Positions 1 to 8,070 of a stretch of DNA of 64,000 nt are shown in pieces (position 1 is the stretch's first letter; every line of letters starts with the position of its first letter). This DNA comes from Bacillota bacterium (lineage in GTDB: Bacteria; Bacillota; Clostridia; Lachnospirales; Lachnospiraceae): the NCBI GenBank assembly GCA_023415055.1, contig JAEZLZ010000103.1:1-64000 (forward strand), given 5' to 3'. Under the pieces are notes generated by a model, which worked only from the letters and a program-made list of their open reading frames with translations, did no database searches and was not told where the DNA came from. The translations under genes and the position numbers were made by a program.

Positions 1-30
1 TTGAATAATAGAAATTAAATAAGGTATAAT
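1..30 (+). promoter_or_regulatory. Sigma-A-type promoter upstream of the fucose-isomerase-like gene
   Basis: TTGAAT at 1-6 and a perfect TATAAT at 25-30 are separated by 18 bases. Transcription would start near 37 and give a leader of about 180 bases before the ATG at 217. The window begins at the -35 box, so an upstream gene cannot be excluded as the user of part of this region. Confidence 0.55.
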
Positions 31-39
31 GAGTTCCAT

Positions 40-118
40 AACAATGACTTCTTTCTTTTTGATTAGTTGGTTTGTGGTGAACTCAATTATATCAAAAACT
101 AGGGGGTCATTGTTTTTT
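40..118 (+). terminator. Terminator or attenuator hairpin in the leader
   Basis: AACAATGAC at 40-48 is complementary to GTCATTGTT at 106-114 and is followed by a T run. A competing pairing is possible between GAGTTC at 31-36 and GAACTC at 79-84, which crosses the first stem. The hairpin lies downstream of the promoter at 1-30 and upstream of the gene at 217, so it could attenuate that gene; it could equally terminate a gene left of the window. Confidence 0.5.
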
Positions 119-173
119 TATTAAAAAAGATAGTGTAACCCTTGAAAAATAAAGGTTTTGATAGAAAAACGGG

Positions 174-189
174 GTGTCAAACTTGACAC
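174..189. promoter_or_regulatory. Palindrome GTGTCAA-AC-TTGACAC
   Basis: Seven-base inverted arms with a two-base spacer sit 28 bases upstream of the ATG at 217 and just before the ribosome binding site AGGAGG. It could be a repressor operator or a small RNA hairpin; nothing in the sequence decides between them. Confidence 0.35.
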
Positions 190-216
190 TACCACAATAA
201 ACCAGGAGGTAATATT

Positions 217-1695
217 ATGAATGTCCCTAAAGTGAAATTAGGTATCGTTGCTGTCAGCAGAGACTGTTTTCCGATGGAATTATCCGTCAGCAGAAGAAAA
301 GCCGTCGTAGCTGCTTTCGAAAAAAAATATGGCAGCATATTTGAATGTCCTACTACAGTAGAGAATGAGCTTCATATGAAGAAGGCTCTGGACGAGGTAA
401 AGGAGGCTGGCTGCAATGCACTGGTTGTCTATCTCGGTAACTTTGGTCCCGAGACCTCAGAGACACTTCTTGCCAAGTATTTTGACGGTCCCGCAATGTA
501 TGTAGCTGCTGCAGAGGAACAGGCGGATAGCCTGCAAGACGGCAGAGGCGACGCCTACTGCGGTATGCTGAATGCCAGCTATAATCTAAAGCTTCGAAAT
601 ATTAAGGCATACATACCGGAATATCCGGTAGGCACTCCGGATGAGGTTGCTGATATGATCGGAGAGTTCGTACCGGTAGCCAGAGCGATCGTCGGATTAA
701 ACAATCTGAAGATCATCTCCTTCGGACCCCGTCCGCAGGATTTCCTTGCCTGTAACGCTCCGATTCAGCAGCTGTATAATTTAGGTGTAGAAATTGAAGA
801 AAACTCTGAACTAGACCTATACGCCGCTTTTCATGCACATGCTAATGACCCCCGCATTCCCGAGGTAATAAGGAGTATGGAGCAGGAGCTTGGTGAAGGC
901 AACAAAATGCCCGGCATTCTTCCTAAGCTTGCTCAATATGAGATCACTCTTCTTGACTGGGCACAGCAGCATAAGGGTTCCAGAGAATATATCGCTTTTG
1001 CAAATAAATGCTGGCCGTCCTTCCAGACACAGTTCGGTTTCGTTCCCTGCTATGTGAACAGCCGCCTGACGGCAATGGGCTATCCGGTATCCTGTGAGGT
1101 TGATATCTATGGTGCTTTAAGCGAATACATCGGTACCTGCATCAGCGAGGATGCGGTAACACTTCTGGATATCAATAATACAGTACCTGCCGATATGTAC
1201 CAGTCAGAGATCAAGGGCAAATTCAATTATGAGCATAAGGATACCTTTATGGGCTTCCATTGCGGTAATACTGCAATCTGTAAATTAAGTCATTCTTCCA
1301 TGAAAAATCAGAAGATTATGGCGCGCAGCCTGGAACCCAACCAGGAGCCTAACATTACCCGCGGTACGCTGGAGGGTGACATTATACCAGGACAGATCAC
1401 CTTCTTCCGTCTGCAAAGTACAGCAGATGCTCAGCTGAGAGCTTATGTCGCAGAGGGCGAGGTCCTTCCGGTTGCTACTCGTTCCTTTGGATCCATCGGT
1501 GTATTCGCAATCTCCGAGATGGGTCGCTTCTACCGTCATGTCTTGATCGAGAAGAACTATCCTCATCATGGTGCAGTAGCCTTTGGACACTACGGTAAAG
1601 CATTGTTTGATGTCTTCCATTACCTTGGCGTAACTGATATCGGCTTTAATCAACCCAAGGGTATGCTGTACAAGACAGAGAACCCCTTCGCATAA
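217..1695 (+). CDS. L-fucose/L-arabinose isomerase family protein
   Basis: A 492-residue cytoplasmic protein with the fold signature of the L-fucose isomerase family, which interconverts aldoses and ketoses using a divalent metal. Candidate metal ligands are Glu in SCEVDIYGA (about residue 294), Asp in VTLLDINN (about 316) and His in the C-terminal HHGAVAFGHYGK segment (about 449). The motif FGPRPQDF is typical of clostridial members. The start is the ATG at 217, preceded by CAGGAGGTAAT. No fucose or arabinose pathway gene is nearby, so the natural sugar is not predicted. The gene stands alone, behind a long leader with an attenuator-like hairpin and a palindrome, and ends in a long bidirectional hairpin shared with hsp20. 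Family assignment is firm; substrate is unknown. Confidence 0.85.
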   Translation: MNVPKVKLGIVAVSRDCFPMELSVSRRKAVVAAFEKKYGSIFECPTTVENELHMKKALDEVKEAGCNALVVYLGNFGPETSETLLAKYFDGPAMYVAAAEEQADSLQDGRGDAYCGMLNASYNLKLRNIKAYIPEYPVGTPDEVADMIGEFVPVARAIVGLNNLKIISFGPRPQDFLACNAPIQQLYNLGVEIEENSELDLYAAFHAHANDPRIPEVIRSMEQELGEGNKMPGILPKLAQYEITLLDWAQQHKGSREYIAFANKCWPSFQTQFGFVPCYVNSRLTAMGYPVSCEVDIYGALSEYIGTCISEDAVTLLDINNTVPADMYQSEIKGKFNYEHKDTFMGFHCGNTAICKLSHSSMKNQKIMARSLEPNQEPNITRGTLEGDIIPGQITFFRLQSTADAQLRAYVAEGEVLPVATRSFGSIGVFAISEMGRFYRHVLIEKNYPHHGAVAFGHYGKALFDVFHYLGVTDIGFNQPKGMLYKTENPFA

Positions 1696-1715
1696 CAAAT
1701 TATAAAGATATAACT

Positions 1716-1806
1716 GAGGCTGTTGCAAGGCACATGAGTTAGCCAAATGGAAGGATATCTGTGGTCCTCCCATAGCTAACCGATCTATGTCTTACAACAG
1801 CCCAGT
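1716..1806. terminator. Long imperfect hairpin between convergent genes
   Basis: GGCTGTTG at 1718-1725 pairs with CAACAGCC at 1795-1802. Further matching blocks lie inside: ACATG with TATGT, GTTAGC with GCTAAC, ATGG with CCAT and AGGA with TCCT. A T run follows on the plus strand. It lies between the isomerase gene and the convergent hsp20, so it can serve both. Confidence 0.7.
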
Positions 1807-1882
1807 TTTTATTCATGACAATAGAAGGTTTGCGAAGCGTACTTTCTATCGTTAATACACTATTATTACTTTTCTTATACTA

Positions 1883-2296
1883 TCACTTGACTTCTATTCG
1901 CTTTGGCTCTTCTACAACTCCATTCTCCTTTGGAAGCGTCACCTCGAGAACCCCATTGCTATAAGCAGCTGCGATACTCTCCTTGCGGATACCCGGGATG
2001 TGGAAGCTTCTACAGTAGGATCGATAGCTTCTCTCCTGTCTTACGTAATTATCCTTCTTGTCCTTCTTTTCTTCACTATGAGTTGCAGAAATTGTCAGTG
2101 TTTCTCTGTCCAGATCAATCTTGATCTCCTCTTTATTGAAGCCGGGTAGCTCTGCCTGCAGCAGATAGCTGTCGCCCTTATCAATAACATCTGTACTGAA
2201 ATTATCAAAATTACTGATGCTATTTCCAAAGAAGTCATGAAATACTCTGTCAAAGAATAAAGGTCCTGTTGGTTCAAATATTGCTGGTCTTAACAT
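1883..2296 (-). CDS. hsp20: Hsp20/alpha-crystallin family small heat-shock protein
   Basis: A holdase chaperone of about 137 residues that binds unfolding proteins without ATP. The alpha-crystallin domain runs from about residue 38 (TDVIDKGDSYLLQAELPGFNKEEI) to the family signature GVLEVTLPKE near residue 120; a short N-terminal arm and a short C-terminal tail flank it. The start is set at the ATG at 2296 because AAGGAGTGG lies eight bases upstream; an in-frame GTG nine bases earlier overlaps that ribosome binding site and is unlikely. No CIRCE element or clear CtsR operator was recognised upstream. Convergent with the isomerase gene, sharing a hairpin terminator. Confidence 0.93.
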   Translation of the reverse strand: MLRPAIFEPTGPLFFDRVFHDFFGNSISNFDNFSTDVIDKGDSYLLQAELPGFNKEEIKIDLDRETLTISATHSEEKKDKKDNYVRQERSYRSYCRSFHIPGIRKESIAAAYSNGVLEVTLPKENGVVEEPKRIEVK

Positions 2297-2593
2297 AATA
2301 ACCACTCCTTCTTAAAATAATAATTTATAATTTTGGGATAGTCAGCGTTGATACTCTTTCCTATCTCCTTGCAATATATGTTATACATCATATAGAACAG
2401 ATATTCAATATATTTTTTATAAATAAAATATAAAAAAATGATTAATTCCCTGTAAGCTTTATTCTAATTGCCAATAGGAAATTACTAATTGGCATGATAC
2501 AATGAATCGCTATCCTCCGAAGGATTGCGGACTTATTTTATTCACAAATGTATGATATTCTATGAAAAATGAAAATAGTCAGAGGTGAACTTT
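2297..2593. other. Divergent intergenic region, inverted repeat
   Basis: About 300 bases between divergent hsp20 and the glycosyltransferase gene. An inverted repeat TGCCAAT (2469-2475) / ATTGGCA (2488-2494) and a short hairpin ATCCTCCGAAGGAT (around 2513) precede the plus-strand gene. The region is AT rich; no confident promoter or RNA family was assigned. Confidence 0.35.
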
Positions 2594-3613
2594 TTGAATA
2601 TAATAATACCGGCCTATCAGCCGGATTATCGAATGATCAAACTCATTCAGGATATTAAAGAAAATAGCGGGTATGACATCCTGATCGTGGATGATGGAAG
2701 CTCAGACCAATGTAAACCGATTTTTGAGCAGGCTGCTGTGCTCGGTTGTACCATATTGACCCATGAAACGAATCTAGGGAAGGGTGCGGCCTTAAAGACT
2801 GCCTTCACCTATCTGTTAAAACTCGGTATGAAGGAAGGTGTAATCAGCGCTGATTGCGATGGGCAGCATACCTGGTTGGATATAAAAAAGTTAGCGAAAG
2901 AACTGCCGGAACATCCCACCGCCCTTCTTCTAGGAAGTCGAAGGTTTGTTGGTAACATTCCATTTAGAAGCAGATTCGGCAACCTGCTTACCCGGGGAAT
3001 TTTTACTCTGGTTACAGGAACTCAAATCAATGATACCCAGACCGGTCTGCGTGGCTATCAGGCCTCAATGCTGCCCTGGCTTATCGGTATTGAGGGAGAT
3101 CGGTATGAATATGAGATGAAGCAGCTTCTGGAGGCAAAAAAAGCAGGATATGATTATTACTGTATTCCAATTGAAACCATCTATGAGAACAACAACAAAG
3201 GCTCTCATTTTCATCCCATCCGGGATTCCATCCGAGTCTATTTTCCGATTCTAAAGTTTGGTATGTCTTCCATCTTCTGCGGGGTCATCGATTTTGTGAT
3301 GCTCTTCCTGCTAAAAATGATTACAAAGAACCTTCTCATCGCCGTAGTCGGAGCCAGAGTAATCAGCTCTTTATGCAACTATTTTCTGAATAAGCATCTG
3401 GTCTTCGAAACCAAGAAGGAGAAGCGGATACCGTCTCTATTTCAATATTATTTATTGGTAATTTTAATTATGGGCTGTAATTATCTGCTGCTGTCCTTTT
3501 TCCATGAGACAGCAAATATTCCTTTGTTCCTCAGTAAGCTCATAACTGAAATGCTTCTGTTCCTAGTCAGCTATACTGTTCAGCACAAAATAATATTTCA
3601 AGGCAAAAACTGA
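2594..3613 (+). CDS. GT2 glycosyltransferase fused to a GtrA-like membrane domain
   Basis: The N-terminal half (to about residue 215) is a family 2 glycosyltransferase: MNIIIPAYQPD, then ILIVDDGSSD, GKGAALKTA and the catalytic-site region ISADCDGQH, resembling dolichyl-phosphate mannosyltransferase-type enzymes. The C-terminal part (about 220-340) has four membrane segments and the ARVISSLCNYFLNKHLVF block of GtrA-like flippase proteins. Together they probably make a polyprenyl-phosphate sugar and move it across the membrane for cell-envelope decoration. The start is taken as TTG at 2594, seven bases after AGAGGTG; a GTG at 2585 overlaps that ribosome binding site. Single-gene unit; sugar and acceptor are unknown. 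Confidence 0.85.
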   Translation: MNIIIPAYQPDYRMIKLIQDIKENSGYDILIVDDGSSDQCKPIFEQAAVLGCTILTHETNLGKGAALKTAFTYLLKLGMKEGVISADCDGQHTWLDIKKLAKELPEHPTALLLGSRRFVGNIPFRSRFGNLLTRGIFTLVTGTQINDTQTGLRGYQASMLPWLIGIEGDRYEYEMKQLLEAKKAGYDYYCIPIETIYENNNKGSHFHPIRDSIRVYFPILKFGMSSIFCGVIDFVMLFLLKMITKNLLIAVVGARVISSLCNYFLNKHLVFETKKEKRIPSLFQYYLLVILIMGCNYLLLSFFHETANIPLFLSKLITEMLLFLVSYTVQHKIIFQGKN

Positions 3614-3771
3614 TAAGCCCGGATTGTTCTAATGTTATGATAGAATCGGTGAGCAGACTCTATCTTTATGAGCTTTTGATTCATAATAAAATAATTCATA
3701 GTTTTCTTTTATATTGGACATTCTATAAGAGGATAATATAAAACAAAATAAAAAAGAATTCAGGTGATACT

Positions 3772-3957
3772 ATGTCTTACGTAGCTCCAGCTATTCGCGA
3801 AAAATTTGAAACTTTATCGATTGATCTAAAAAATGCAATTCTGGAAAGAAATGTTGAGCTTAACAACATTCATGATTTAATCAATGTTCTTGATGCAATC
3901 GTGAAGGAAGGCGAGGCAGAAGAACAATCCTCCCGGCAGAAGGTTCCGAGTAGATAA
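3772..3957 (+). CDS. Small uncharacterised protein (61 aa)
   Basis: I do not recognise this protein. AGGTGAT lies upstream of the ATG, and a strong hairpin terminator follows the stop codon, so it is a plausible independent gene. The sequence is predominantly helical and charged with hydrophobics spaced every three to four residues (KFETLSIDLKNAI, LNNIHDLINVLDAIV), suggesting a small helical or oligomeric protein. There is no signal peptide, membrane segment or Cys motif. The last ten residues are polar and probably disordered. It follows the glycosyltransferase by 158 bases on the same strand. Confidence 0.65.
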   Translation: MSYVAPAIREKFETLSIDLKNAILERNVELNNIHDLINVLDAIVKEGEAEEQSSRQKVPSR

Positions 3958-3966
3958 TGATCTCAG

Positions 3967-4020
3967 TGTGAAAAACTCCTGGATGAATTTCCAATAGAAT
4001 TCATCCAGGAGTTTTTCACA
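3967..4020. terminator. Bidirectional intrinsic terminator
   Basis: A perfect stem of 23 base pairs with an eight-base loop (TCCAATAG) separates the small plus-strand gene from the convergent diguanylate cyclase/phosphodiesterase gene. Internal A and T runs serve as T tracts in both directions. The right arm includes the TGA stop codon of the minus-strand gene. Confidence 0.9.
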
Positions 4021-6049
4021 TTTCTATTTTATATCGAAATTGATCGGATAGTAATTCATGAATCTTGTCTTCAGGTGCAGGTCTGCTAAGCAGGTAGCCC
4101 TGCCCTGAGCCACAGAAATGTTCTCTTAAGAAGGTAAGCTGATCCTTCGTCTCGATTCCCTCTGCAACCACCTCAAATTCCAGATCATGTGCCAACGTCA
4201 GAATATTCTTGATCAACAGGGTATCAATACCGTTTTCTATAATCGCATCGATAAAGCTCTTATCTAGTTTGATGATATTAATTGGAAATTTCTTTAGATA
4301 ATTCAGGGAGGAATAGCCCGTACCAAAATCATCCAGAGCAATCCTTATCCCAAATGCCTTCAAGCGTTTCAGATGATTTATGACGATATCAACATCCGAG
4401 ATATTTGCCGTTTCAGTAATCTCAATTACTACATGGGTAAAATCAACCTTTGCCTTAGCGATAATCTGTTCCAACTCATTGAAGTTGATTTCACTGGTCA
4501 GAGTCTTTCCGGAGAGATTAATTGACATATCAATGGTCTGATATCCCATCTGCTCCAGAATCTGCTTTTGCTCCAGAGCCTTAGCAATGATCCAGCGTTC
4601 CAGTTTGTAGATCTGACCAGAATCCTCAGCTACCGGAATAAAATCTCCCGGAGAGATAAATCCGTCTTTGGGATGGTTCCAGCGGATCAGTGCTTCCATA
4701 CCGTTAACGTCTCCGGTTGTGAGATCAAATTGCGGCTGATAGTAAAGCATAAACTGTTCTTCCTCTATCGCATACTGAAGATTATTAATCATCTGCATGT
4801 GTATAAAATTCTCATCATTAATCTTCTCCTGATAGAAAAGGATTCGGTTCTTTCCCTCCCTCTTTGCTTCATACATTGCAATATCTGCATTCTTAAGAAG
4901 ATGCGTCGAATCTCTTCCGTCTGCAGGATAAGAGACAACACCGATACTCATTGAGATAAAGAATTGATAGTTTTCTATCGACCAGGTCTTCGTGATCCGT
5001 CTGCGAATAGCTTCGACTGAAGCAAGAAGCTCCTCCTTCGAAGTCTGAAAGAATAATATCGCAAATTCATCTCCTCCCAGCCTTGCCACGATGTTCGGCT
5101 GTATTACCTCAGTTCGGAGGCATTCCGCAAAATAAGTCAAAAACATATCTCCTACCTGATGACCCATGGAATCATTGATTGTCTTAAAATTATCGACATC
5201 TATGTATGCAATCATAAATTGTTGTACCGATTCCTGATTAAGACATCGTACAATTTCATTTTCGAACATGATACGGTTCGGTAAGCCGGTCAGATTATCA
5301 TAAAAGGCAAGATACCTTACCTTTTCTTCATAACTCTTTCGCTCATTGATATCTGCACCAAAGGAAACAAAAAAACCTGTTTCCGGGTCTTCGGACTGAG
5401 AGATAAAGCTGCTGTTCCATAGGATATTAATAATGGAACCGTCCTTCGAAATCAAAGGAAATTCAAAGTTATTAACTTGCTTCTTTTCTCGAATCTCTCT
5501 CAGAATCTTCTTAAGCCTCGGACGAAATTCATCTGACACAATGACTTCAATCCAGCTTTTCTCCTGAAAATCCTGTGCCATATAACCACATACCTTCTGA
5601 AAATAGGGATTAAAACTAATTATTTTCTCTTCATCATGAGTAACTATGAATACGGGTGCTTCCGATATGATACTTTCGGTAAGTTTCTTCTGATACAGTA
5701 GCTCTTCTTCTGCTTTCATCTGTTCCTCATGTGCTATTTGAAGCTTAGCATATGCAGAAACCGTTTTATACATCTCTTTCTTGAGCATTAGCATACGGTT
5801 ACGGATCAGAACATAGACCATGAAGGTAGTAATCAATATATAAAACCACCCCTTATAGGTCTGAAAATGCTTATACTTTTCACCATCCGGAATAATTTGT
5901 TCCAGAAGAATATCTGATAACAAAATCCATAGCACACCAAAAATGGCATAAATTACAGCAATGAATACAGCTTCGTTAGAAATTCGGATTTTAAAAAAGG
6001 GAAAACGCTTCTTTATTTCACTGCGATGTTCTCTACCGTTCTCGTACAT
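4016..6049 (-). CDS. Membrane PAS-GGDEF-EAL cyclic-di-GMP turnover protein
   Basis: A protein of about 677 residues with two N-terminal membrane segments (roughly residues 21-43 and 68-88), a short coiled coil, a PAS sensor domain (about 125-240), a GGDEF domain with intact active-site motif (ARLGGDEFAILF) and an EAL domain with EALIRW and DDFGTGYSS motifs. Both catalytic signatures look intact, so it may make or degrade c-di-GMP, or one domain may regulate the other. The start is placed at the ATG at 6049, behind AAGGATGG; a TTG at 6094 in frame has no ribosome binding site and lies close to the predicted transcription start. A PilZ c-di-GMP receptor gene lies elsewhere in the window (63.4 kb). 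Confidence 0.93.
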   Translation of the reverse strand: MYENGREHRSEIKKRFPFFKIRISNEAVFIAVIYAIFGVLWILLSDILLEQIIPDGEKYKHFQTYKGWFYILITTFMVYVLIRNRMLMLKKEMYKTVSAYAKLQIAHEEQMKAEEELLYQKKLTESIISEAPVFIVTHDEEKIISFNPYFQKVCGYMAQDFQEKSWIEVIVSDEFRPRLKKILREIREKKQVNNFEFPLISKDGSIINILWNSSFISQSEDPETGFFVSFGADINERKSYEEKVRYLAFYDNLTGLPNRIMFENEIVRCLNQESVQQFMIAYIDVDNFKTINDSMGHQVGDMFLTYFAECLRTEVIQPNIVARLGGDEFAILFFQTSKEELLASVEAIRRRITKTWSIENYQFFISMSIGVVSYPADGRDSTHLLKNADIAMYEAKREGKNRILFYQEKINDENFIHMQMINNLQYAIEEEQFMLYYQPQFDLTTGDVNGMEALIRWNHPKDGFISPGDFIPVAEDSGQIYKLERWIIAKALEQKQILEQMGYQTIDMSINLSGKTLTSEINFNELEQIIAKAKVDFTHVVIEITETANISDVDIVINHLKRLKAFGIRIALDDFGTGYSSLNYLKKFPINIIKLDKSFIDAIIENGIDTLLIKNILTLAHDLEFEVVAEGIETKDQLTFLREHFCGSGQGYLLSRPAPEDKIHELLSDQFRYKIEM

Positions 6050-6121
6050 CAACTCACCATCCTTTACGGTCAATCTATGGACCAGATTACTCAATCATAA
6101 AGTAATCCAGTTAATGTAAAT

Positions 6122-6151
6122 ATTATACGATATTTTGTACTAAAATGTCAA
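6122..6151 (-). promoter_or_regulatory. Consensus promoter of the GGDEF-EAL gene
   Basis: On the minus strand a perfect TTGACA (6146-6151) and a perfect TATAAT (6122-6127) are 18 bases apart, about 75 bases upstream of the ATG at 6049. Confidence 0.8.
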
Positions 6152-6217
6152 TTTTTATCGTTTTCTATAATGGCAGGAAGCTGCAGGCCAAAAATTTAGT
6201 AAAAACATACCCACGAA

Positions 6218-6314
6218 AAAATGAAGGATACATTATTAATTTATATCCCATGAGGAAACATCAATCTATGTTCCATGAAATATAAAATAAATAACATATC
6301 CTTCAAAATACTTT
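6218..6314 (-). terminator. Long nested palindrome, terminator of the MFS pseudogene
   Basis: TGAAGGATA (6222-6230) pairs with TATCCTTCA (6297-6305). Inside, an A/T-rich stem and a CATG...CATG core (6250-6277) continue the palindrome. On the minus strand the hairpin is followed by a run of T, as expected for termination of the gene at 6389-7329. About 85 bases of nearly continuous pairing is unusually long for a simple terminator. Confidence 0.65.
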
Positions 6315-6388
6315 AAGCTAATCATTCCTATATTATAAGACTTGTATCAATAGGCTCCCTATAATACAATTCCATTTTCTAAATCATT

Positions 6389-7329
6389 TTACTGCTTTTC
6401 CACTTTTTTACGTGCCACCCAAACATAGATCCCATACATTCCGGTTAATCCGATCACGGATAGAATAAAGGTTAACAGCCATATATAATTCAAACCGATT
6501 TCTTCAATGAATTTTCCTGCAATAGAAGTACCCAGTGCTGCTCCAATGGACCAGCTCAAGGAACCGATTGCATTAAATCTTGCTCTGAAATTATTCGGGC
6601 TATTGTCTGCCAGATATACACCGAAGTTAGTTACCACCAAGATCTCACCGATAGTCCAGATAATCGTTGATACGATAAAAAGCGGGTAACTGTGAACAAT
6701 TCCAAGCATACCGAAGCCCACCGCATAGAAGATTCCGGCAATCGAGATATTAATTAAGGGTTTAAAACGGCGGGTTAGCCCAGTAATTCCTACTGTACAG
6801 ATAAGAACCGTAAAAGCATTGATACTCATCAGAACACCGAATTTACTGGCGCCACTGTCCCCAAAGACCGAATCAGCGGTTAATGGAAGTGAAAACCTGT
6901 GCTGGGTATAAATAAAGCTATAGATAGGATAAATCAATAGAAATAAAGCGATCTGCGGACGCTTCCATAAGGCGGAAAGAACATTGCCCTTCTCTTCCTT
7001 CTCCTGCTCAGTATATACTGTCTTCTTCAACTCCTCTACCTTTAGCTCTTTTATATTCTTCCAAATAAGGAACAATGCTATAAATGATGTAAGGGCATCA
7101 CCAAGAAACAATAAAGGAAGATAATTCTTGAAGAGAAAGCCTGCTACAATAGGGCCAAGAGCAACACCAATGTTAATTCCCAGATACTGGAGTGAGAATC
7201 CGGATTGCCTTTGATGTACGGCATTACAAAATCACCAAATCGATTGATGACGGTAGCAGTAAACATGATATACATGTTTCTTGGTAATCCCCTGTAGGTG
7301 TCAATCATTTTAAGTTTCATACGCTTCAT
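6389..7329 (-). pseudogene. MFS drug/solute transporter, internal deletion and frame shift
   Basis: Two pieces of one major facilitator gene lie in different frames. The 5' piece (7329 to about 7215) encodes the usual N-terminus and first helix, ending in NRFGDFVMPY. The 3' piece resumes at RQSGFSLQYLGINIGVALGP (about 7212) and continues through the remaining helices to the stop at 6389. Comparing the layout with intact family members, which have about 400 residues, roughly 100 residues (helices 2-4) are missing at the junction, and the frame changes there. A consensus promoter (7368-7396) and ribosome binding region remain, so decay looks recent. A sequencing or assembly error cannot be ruled out from sequence alone, but a simple one-base error would not explain the missing helices. 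Confidence 0.8.
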
Positions 7330-7367
7330 CTCTTTTCTTCTATCGTGATAAAAAAGTTATAACGCCC

Positions 7368-7396
7368 ATTGTAATGAATTGTTAAGGCTTTGTCAA
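7368..7396 (-). promoter_or_regulatory. Consensus promoter of the MFS pseudogene
   Basis: Minus-strand TTGACA (7391-7396), 17-base spacer, TACAAT (7368-7373), about 40 bases before the ATG at 7329. The element is intact although the gene it drives is broken. Confidence 0.75.
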
Positions 7397-7492
7397 TATT
7401 ATAGTTAGTGATAACAGCTTTCAACAAGAATACACAAGATGGTACTATAATTAACATGAACTTTTGCATACATGTATCCAAAAGGCAAAAAA

Positions 7493-7620
7493 GATCACAT
7501 TCTTTCCAATTTGCGGAGAAAGACAAATACTGGTTATGTATACTTCTGACGATTGTTATATCCCGCTTAAGTATACACAAATGTAACTGATTGTCTAACG
7601 CAACAAGGAAGAGTGTGATC
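7493..7620 (-). terminator. Long two-tier hairpin downstream of the monooxygenase gene
   Basis: GATCACATTCTTTCC (7493-7507) pairs imperfectly with GGAAGAGTGTGATC (7607-7620), and an inner stem is formed by GTATACTT (7538-7545) and AAGTATAC (7569-7576). T runs flank both ends, so it can terminate in either direction; on the minus strand it follows the gene at 7697-7981. The rest of 7330-7696 holds only the MFS promoter. Confidence 0.55.
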
Positions 7621-7696
7621 CTTTATTTTTCTTATATGACTATTGTAAAAACAAGGTTAGCTTGAAATATCATTTTATACAGATTACAGACGTATC

Positions 7697-7981
7697 CTAA
7701 TACACCTTATGATAGATATTCAATGCATTCTCAACTACATACTTTCCAACCATGGGAACGATCCTCTGAAAATGCTCTGACTTCATATGCTTGTCTAGGG
7801 CATCCTTATCTTCCCATTCTTCAATAATCGTTAATACGGCTGCCTCCTTCTCATCCTGATACAACTCGTAGGTAATGCAACCAGTTTCTTTTCTTGTCTC
7901 CAATACCAATTCCTCATAAAGCTCTATAACGGTTGTAATCTTATCCTCCATTACTTTATTCATTGCTACAACTTTAACCAT
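7697..7981 (-). CDS. Antibiotic biosynthesis monooxygenase (ABM) domain protein
   Basis: A 94-residue single-domain protein of the dimeric alpha-beta barrel (ABM/YgiN-like) group. The recognisable blocks are the N-terminal strand VKVVAMNKV, the central ETRKETGCITYELYQD and TIIEEWEDKDALDKHMKSEHF, the usual signature of the family. Relatives include quinol monooxygenases and heme-degrading enzymes; the individual activity cannot be read from the sequence. AAAGGAGG lies about 12 bases before the ATG. It is a single-gene unit between the Ig-like protein gene and the MFS pseudogene. Confidence 0.85.
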   Translation of the reverse strand: MVKVVAMNKVMEDKITTVIELYEELVLETRKETGCITYELYQDEKEAAVLTIIEEWEDKDALDKHMKSEHFQRIVPMVGKYVVENALNIYHKVY

Positions 7982-8070
7982 TCCTTATTTTCCTCCTTTA
8001 TACATGTAAGAATACTGCGATTTTGGGGCGTTTGCTCAAAACGGACAATATAGAAAACATACATCCTTTC

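Noticed and set aside
1285..1773. Minus-strand open frame of 162 codons inside the isomerase gene
   Set aside because: It lies opposite a well-supported enzyme, has no ribosome binding site, and its translation has no recognisable motif.
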